Position numbers and translations under genes: made by a program. Below the pieces are notes generated by a model, which saw nothing but the letters and a program-made list of their open reading frames with translations, did not search any database and had not been told where the DNA came from. A stretch of DNA of 7,194 bases from Thiopontia sp964647745 (GTDB lineage Bacteria > Pseudomonadota > Gammaproteobacteria > GCF-002020875): contig CAZYJG010000068.1 in the NCBI GenBank assembly GCA_964647745.1, positions 1 through 7,194 on the forward strand. Direction: 5' to 3'. The stretch's first letter is position 1; every line of letters starts with the position of its first letter. Of this stretch, positions 4,247-7,194 are shown piece after piece.

Positions 4247-6655
4247 ATGAGTCATATCAACTCTCTGCAGCCAGAGGCGCTCTATCAGCGCTGTGATCCG
4301 GATTCGCTCGATTTCGGCAACACCACCGAGCTGGAGGATCTGGACCAGATCCTCGGCCAGGCGCGTGCGGTTGAGGCGCTCCACTTCGGGCTCGGGATCC
4401 GCCAGGATGGTTACAACATCTACGCCATGGGGTCGCCGGGAACCGGCAAGCATACCGTGGTCCAGCGCTATCTCCAGCGCCAGGCAGAGGGGCTGCCGCC
4501 GCCGGATGACTGGTGCTACATCAATAACTTCAAGGAGGCCCACAAGCCCCATATGTTGCAGCTCCCTGCCGGTCAGGCGGTAGGTCTGCAGGAGGATATG
4601 GAGCACCTCATTGAGGATCTGCAGTCTGCCATTCCGACCGCATTCGAGAGTGAGCAGTACAACCAGGCGCTGCAGGAGATCCAGCAGCACTTTGAGGAGC
4701 GCAATGAGGAGGCGATCAGCAAGGTGCGAGAGGATGCGGAGTCGCGTGACATCACCCTGATCCGTACCCCCGGCGGATTCACCCTTGCACCGATGCACGA
4801 GGGCAGGACAATCTCCAACAAGGAGTATGATGCGCTCTCGGACAGCGAGCGCAAGAAGATCTCGGACCATATCGAGGTGCTTGAGCAGGAGCTGAATGAG
4901 GTTCTGCAGCAGATCCCGACCATTCGCCGCGAGACTCAGGAGGAGGTGAGAAAGCTCAATCGCGATACCGCCAATGCGGCGGTACAGGGGCAGATTGGGG
5001 AGCTGCGGACCAAGTGGGATGCAGAGACGGAGGTGTGCAGATACCTTGATGAGGTTCAGGAGAATCTGGTCAACAATGCCGGTGACTTCCGGCGCAGGGA
5101 TGAGGAGAATGCACAGCTCCCCTTCATCGCCACGGACAACGCCCCCTTCCGCCGCTACATGATCAATACCCTGGTTGATAACGGGGACGAGAAGCAGGCC
5201 CCCATTATCTACGAGACCCACCCCACCTATCTCAATCTGACGGGGCGGGTGGAGCACCGTGCCCAGTTTGGCACCCTGATCACCGACTTCACCATGATCA
5301 AGTCGGGCTCACTGCACCGTGCCAATGGCGGCTTTCTGCTGATTGATGCCCACCGCATCCTGCAGCACCCCTATGCCTGGGAGGGGCTGAAACGGACCCT
5401 GCAGACGCAGGAGATCCGTATCGAGTCACTGGAGCAGATGTTGAGTCTCGCCTCAACCTCATCCCTGGAGCCGGAGCCGATTCCGCTCGATGTCAAGGTG
5501 GTCATCCTCGGAAACCGCATGATCTACTATCTGCTGCACCACTATGATCCCGACTTTGGCGAGCTCTTCAAGGTCTCGGCAGATTTTGAGGAGGAGATGG
5601 ATCGAACCCCGGAGAACAACCGGCTCTATGCCCGCCTCATCAGCTCACTGGCCAGCCGCAATGGGCTGATCCCCTTTACCAGCGGTGGTGTTGCCCGGGT
5701 GATTGAGCAGGCCTCACGCTATGCCGGCGAGAGCAGCAAGCTCTCCATCCGTACCCGCAAGCTGACCGACCTGCTGCGCGAGGCCGATTTCTGGGCACGC
5801 GAGAATGGCAGGGAGATGGTCTCTGCCGGGGATGTAGAGCGGGCGCTGGAGAAGCAGACCTTCCGCAGCGACCGCATCCAGCAGCGCATGCGTGAGGAGG
5901 TGTTGAAGGAGAATATCCTTGTCGAGACCAGCGGGGAGAAGAGCGGGCAGATCAATGGCCTCTCGGTGATCAAGATGGGTGATAACATGTTTGGGCAGGC
6001 GAGTCGGATTACCGCCAACGTACGCCTTGGGAGCGGTGACATCCTCGATATCGAGCGCGAGGTGGAGATGGGAGGACCGATCCACTCCAAGGGGGTGCTG
6101 ATCCTCTCTGGCTTTCTGGGTGAGCGCTTCGCCCGGGAGCGCCCCCTCAGCCTCCACGCCTCACTGGTCTTTGAGCAGAATTATGGGGGGATTGAGGGGG
6201 ACAGCGCCTCCTCGGCGGAGCTCTACGCACTGCTCTCCGCGCTGGCCGGGGCGCCTATCCGGCAGTCTCTGGCGGTTACCGGTTCAGTCAATCAGAAGGG
6301 GGAGATCCAGTCGATTGGGGGTGTCAATGAGAAGATTGAGGGGTTCTTTGAGCTCTGTCGGGAACGCGGGCTGAGCGGCGACCAGGGGGTGCTGATCCCC
6401 GCCTCCAACGTACAGCATCTGATGCTGAAGCGAGAGGTGGTTGAGGCGGTAGAGCAGCAGCAGTTCAGCATCTACCCGATTACCACCATCGATGAGGGGG
6501 CTGCGCTGCTGACCGGGATCGCGGCCGGGGAGCGGGATGGCGATGGCAACTATCCTGCCGACTCAATCAACGGCAGGGTCGATCAGCGGCTCGATGCGAT
6601 GGCCCATGCTGCCCATGAGTGGGGAAAGGGTGAAGAGGATGAGAAGAAGGAGTGA
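4247..6655 (+). CDS. Lon-family AAA+ protease, AAA_32 type (YcbZ/AsrA-like)
   Basis: This 802-residue cytoplasmic protein joins an ATPase module to a C-terminal Lon protease domain. The Walker A loop is GSPGTGKHT (62-70); a long charged, probably coiled-coil insertion follows at about 115-290; the Walker B-like strand is GGFLLIDAHRIL (361-372); a sensor-1-like ILGNR is at 420-424. The protease domain (about 560-760) has the catalytic Ser653 in EGDSASSAE (650-658) and Lys696 in GGVNEKIEG (691-699), forming the Lon Ser-Lys dyad. It lacks the N-terminal substrate-binding domain of classical LonA and, unlike archaeal LonB, has no membrane segments. Length and layout match the roughly 800-residue AAA_32/Lon_C family that includes Pseudomonas AsrA, linked to heat-shock and aminoglycoside response; E. 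coli YcbZ is a shorter relative. Expected role is ATP-dependent degradation of damaged or regulatory proteins, substrates unknown. Walker A lacks the usual Ser/Thr after Lys. Confidence 0.93.
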   Translation: MSHINSLQPEALYQRCDPDSLDFGNTTELEDLDQILGQARAVEALHFGLGIRQDGYNIYAMGSPGTGKHTVVQRYLQRQAEGLPPPDDWCYINNFKEAHKPHMLQLPAGQAVGLQEDMEHLIEDLQSAIPTAFESEQYNQALQEIQQHFEERNEEAISKVREDAESRDITLIRTPGGFTLAPMHEGRTISNKEYDALSDSERKKISDHIEVLEQELNEVLQQIPTIRRETQEEVRKLNRDTANAAVQGQIGELRTKWDAETEVCRYLDEVQENLVNNAGDFRRRDEENAQLPFIATDNAPFRRYMINTLVDNGDEKQAPIIYETHPTYLNLTGRVEHRAQFGTLITDFTMIKSGSLHRANGGFLLIDAHRILQHPYAWEGLKRTLQTQEIRIESLEQMLSLASTSSLEPEPIPLDVKVVILGNRMIYYLLHHYDPDFGELFKVSADFEEEMDRTPENNRLYARLISSLASRNGLIPFTSGGVARVIEQASRYAGESSKLSIRTRKLTDLLREADFWARENGREMVSAGDVERALEKQTFRSDRIQQRMREEVLKENILVETSGEKSGQINGLSVIKMGDNMFGQASRITANVRLGSGDILDIEREVEMGGPIHSKGVLILSGFLGERFARERPLSLHASLVFEQNYGGIEGDSASSAELYALLSALAGAPIRQSLAVTGSVNQKGEIQSIGGVNEKIEGFFELCRERGLSGDQGVLIPASNVQHLMLKREVVEAVEQQQFSIYPITTIDEGAALLTGIAAGERDGDGNYPADSINGRVDQRLDAMAHAAHEWGKGEEDEKKE

Positions 6656-6659
6656 GTGG

Positions 6660-7025
6660 TCAGGTGATCTCGTCCGCGGCGATATCAATGGGGGTCTCCT
6701 CCACCTCAAACAGCACCGGCTCATTCTGCAACTTGATCTCCGCAATCAGCTCCTCAATGGCCCGGTAGCTGCGACGGGTGTTCTCTTCCATGTCGATCAA
6801 CAGCCGGACTGCCTGAGTGAGAAGGGTGAGAAGAGCGGCTACCAGAAGCGCAGCCCCACTCTCTATTGCCCCCATGGTGGTTGAGTTGACGCTGATGGAG
6901 CCAGTGGCAAGCGTGATGAGGAGCAGGAGTGCGGATGCGGCAAGCGCACCCCAGCTCACCAGATGGAGAAGGCTTACCCCCAGCCTGAGAATGTAATACC
7001 TTTGTCCTGTCCCTTCACTACTCAT
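6660..7025 (-). CDS. Two-helix membrane protein of unknown function
   Basis: This 121-residue protein starts at ATG 7025 with a modest AGGG 2-3 nt upstream. Two strongly hydrophobic segments are visible at about 15-40 and 52-77, joined by a short polar loop rich in Ser and Thr. They are followed by a charged, glutamate-rich tail (78-121, beginning DMEENTRRSYRAIEELIAEI) that could form a short amphipathic or coiled-coil helix. Lys/Arg near the inner ends suggests both termini are cytoplasmic. There is no recognisable catalytic motif and I do not assign a family. Its stop lies 4 bp from the stop of the Lon-like protease on the other strand, so the two transcripts must overlap. The hydrophobic pattern, ATG start and coding composition support a real gene. 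Confidence 0.75.
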   Translation of the reverse strand: MSSEGTGQRYYILRLGVSLLHLVSWGALAASALLLLITLATGSISVNSTTMGAIESGAALLVAALLTLLTQAVRLLIDMEENTRRSYRAIEELIAEIKLQNEPVLFEVEETPIDIAADEIT

Positions 7026-7155
7026 GACCCTGCCCCAATGAGACCAACGATCAATTCATGATAGCGGCTCTTCCAATGAATTCATATGGTGAATCAATGA
7101 TCTCAAAGGTATTGGAACGATTAATGGTGGTTGTCAACCGCCCAACAGGGGAACC
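7026..7155. promoter_or_regulatory. Divergent intergenic region with short repeats
   Basis: This AT-richer 130-bp region separates two divergent genes. It contains CAATGA three times (7036-7041, 7074-7079, 7095-7100), AACGATYAAT twice (7046-7055, 7116-7125), the inverted pair TTCCAAT (7071-7077) and ATTGGAA (7111-7117), and the palindrome GGTTGTCAACC (7129-7139). On the minus strand that palindrome includes a perfect -35 box TTGACA, but no good -10 follows it. A regulatory role is inferred; no binding protein is recognised. Confidence 0.4.
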
Positions 7156-7194
7156 ATGCCGCTAAGGAGAACCATCACCCTGCCGCTGCTCACC
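7156..7194 (+). CDS. Probable start of a plus-strand gene (truncated by window end)
   Basis: An ATG at 7156 with AGGGGA 3 nt upstream opens a frame reading MPLRRTITLPLLT up to the window edge. A basic start followed by a hydrophobic run suits a signal peptide or first transmembrane helix, as in an exported protein or a membrane sensor. Upstream in this frame no other ATG or GTG is found before the stop at 7090. Only 13 codons are available, so the product cannot be named. Confidence 0.45.
   Translation, partial: MPLRRTITLPLLT

Noticed and set aside
4169..5257. Open frame of 362 codons on the minus strand opposite the protease gene
   Set aside because: It lies wholly antisense to the strongly supported Lon-like gene (apart from a short overhang), is very rich in Leu/Ile/Arg as expected from a mirrored coding frame, shows no recognisable domain, and would overlap the divergent promoter region.
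5714..6157. Open frame of 147 codons antisense to the protease domain
   Set aside because: Shadow of the Lon-like gene with no motif or ribosome binding site.

Overview
The window reads as chromosomal DNA of a moderately GC-rich gammaproteobacterium. No RNA genes, insertion sequences, CRISPR arrays or phage genes are visible. The gene families, the G/C-ending codons and the style of the intergenic hairpin repeat would suit a sulfur-oxidising or related environmental lineage. That placement is inference from family resemblance only.

Layout, left to right. (1) Positions 1-809, minus strand: a PstS-like periplasmic substrate-binding protein whose C-terminus runs off the left edge. (2) 955-2121, minus: a CPA2-type Na+(K+)/H+ antiporter with a TTG start. 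(3) 2122-2341: a divergent intergenic region carrying a nested dyad. (4) 2342-2548, plus: a free-standing 68-residue acidic protein of unknown function. (5) 2549-2698: a convergent spacer with a GC-rich hairpin that runs into 2.7 copies of a 24-bp tandem repeat. (6) 2699-4096, minus: a metallo-beta-lactamase/beta-CASP RNA-processing-type hydrolase. (7) 4097-4246: a divergent promoter region with overlapping promoter candidates for both flanking genes. (8) 4247-6655, plus: an 802-residue Lon-family AAA+ protease of the AAA_32 type (YcbZ/AsrA-like). (9) 6660-7025, minus: a two-helix membrane protein of unknown function that converges on the protease gene with only 4 bp between stops. (10) 7026-7155: an AT-richer region with several short repeats. 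(11) 7156 to the end, plus: the probable start of another gene.

Taken together this looks like a housekeeping and stress neighbourhood: ion homeostasis, RNA turnover, protein quality control and a solute-binding protein. Most genes appear to be separate transcription units, because strand switches are frequent and the antiporter and binding-protein genes are 145 bp apart with a promoter-like sequence between them. I see no convincing evidence of a new multi-gene system. The items most worth a second look are the tandem-amplified interspersed repeat, the uncharacterised 68-residue and 121-residue proteins, the non-canonical Walker motifs of the Lon-like protease, and short sequence elements shared between intergenic regions.
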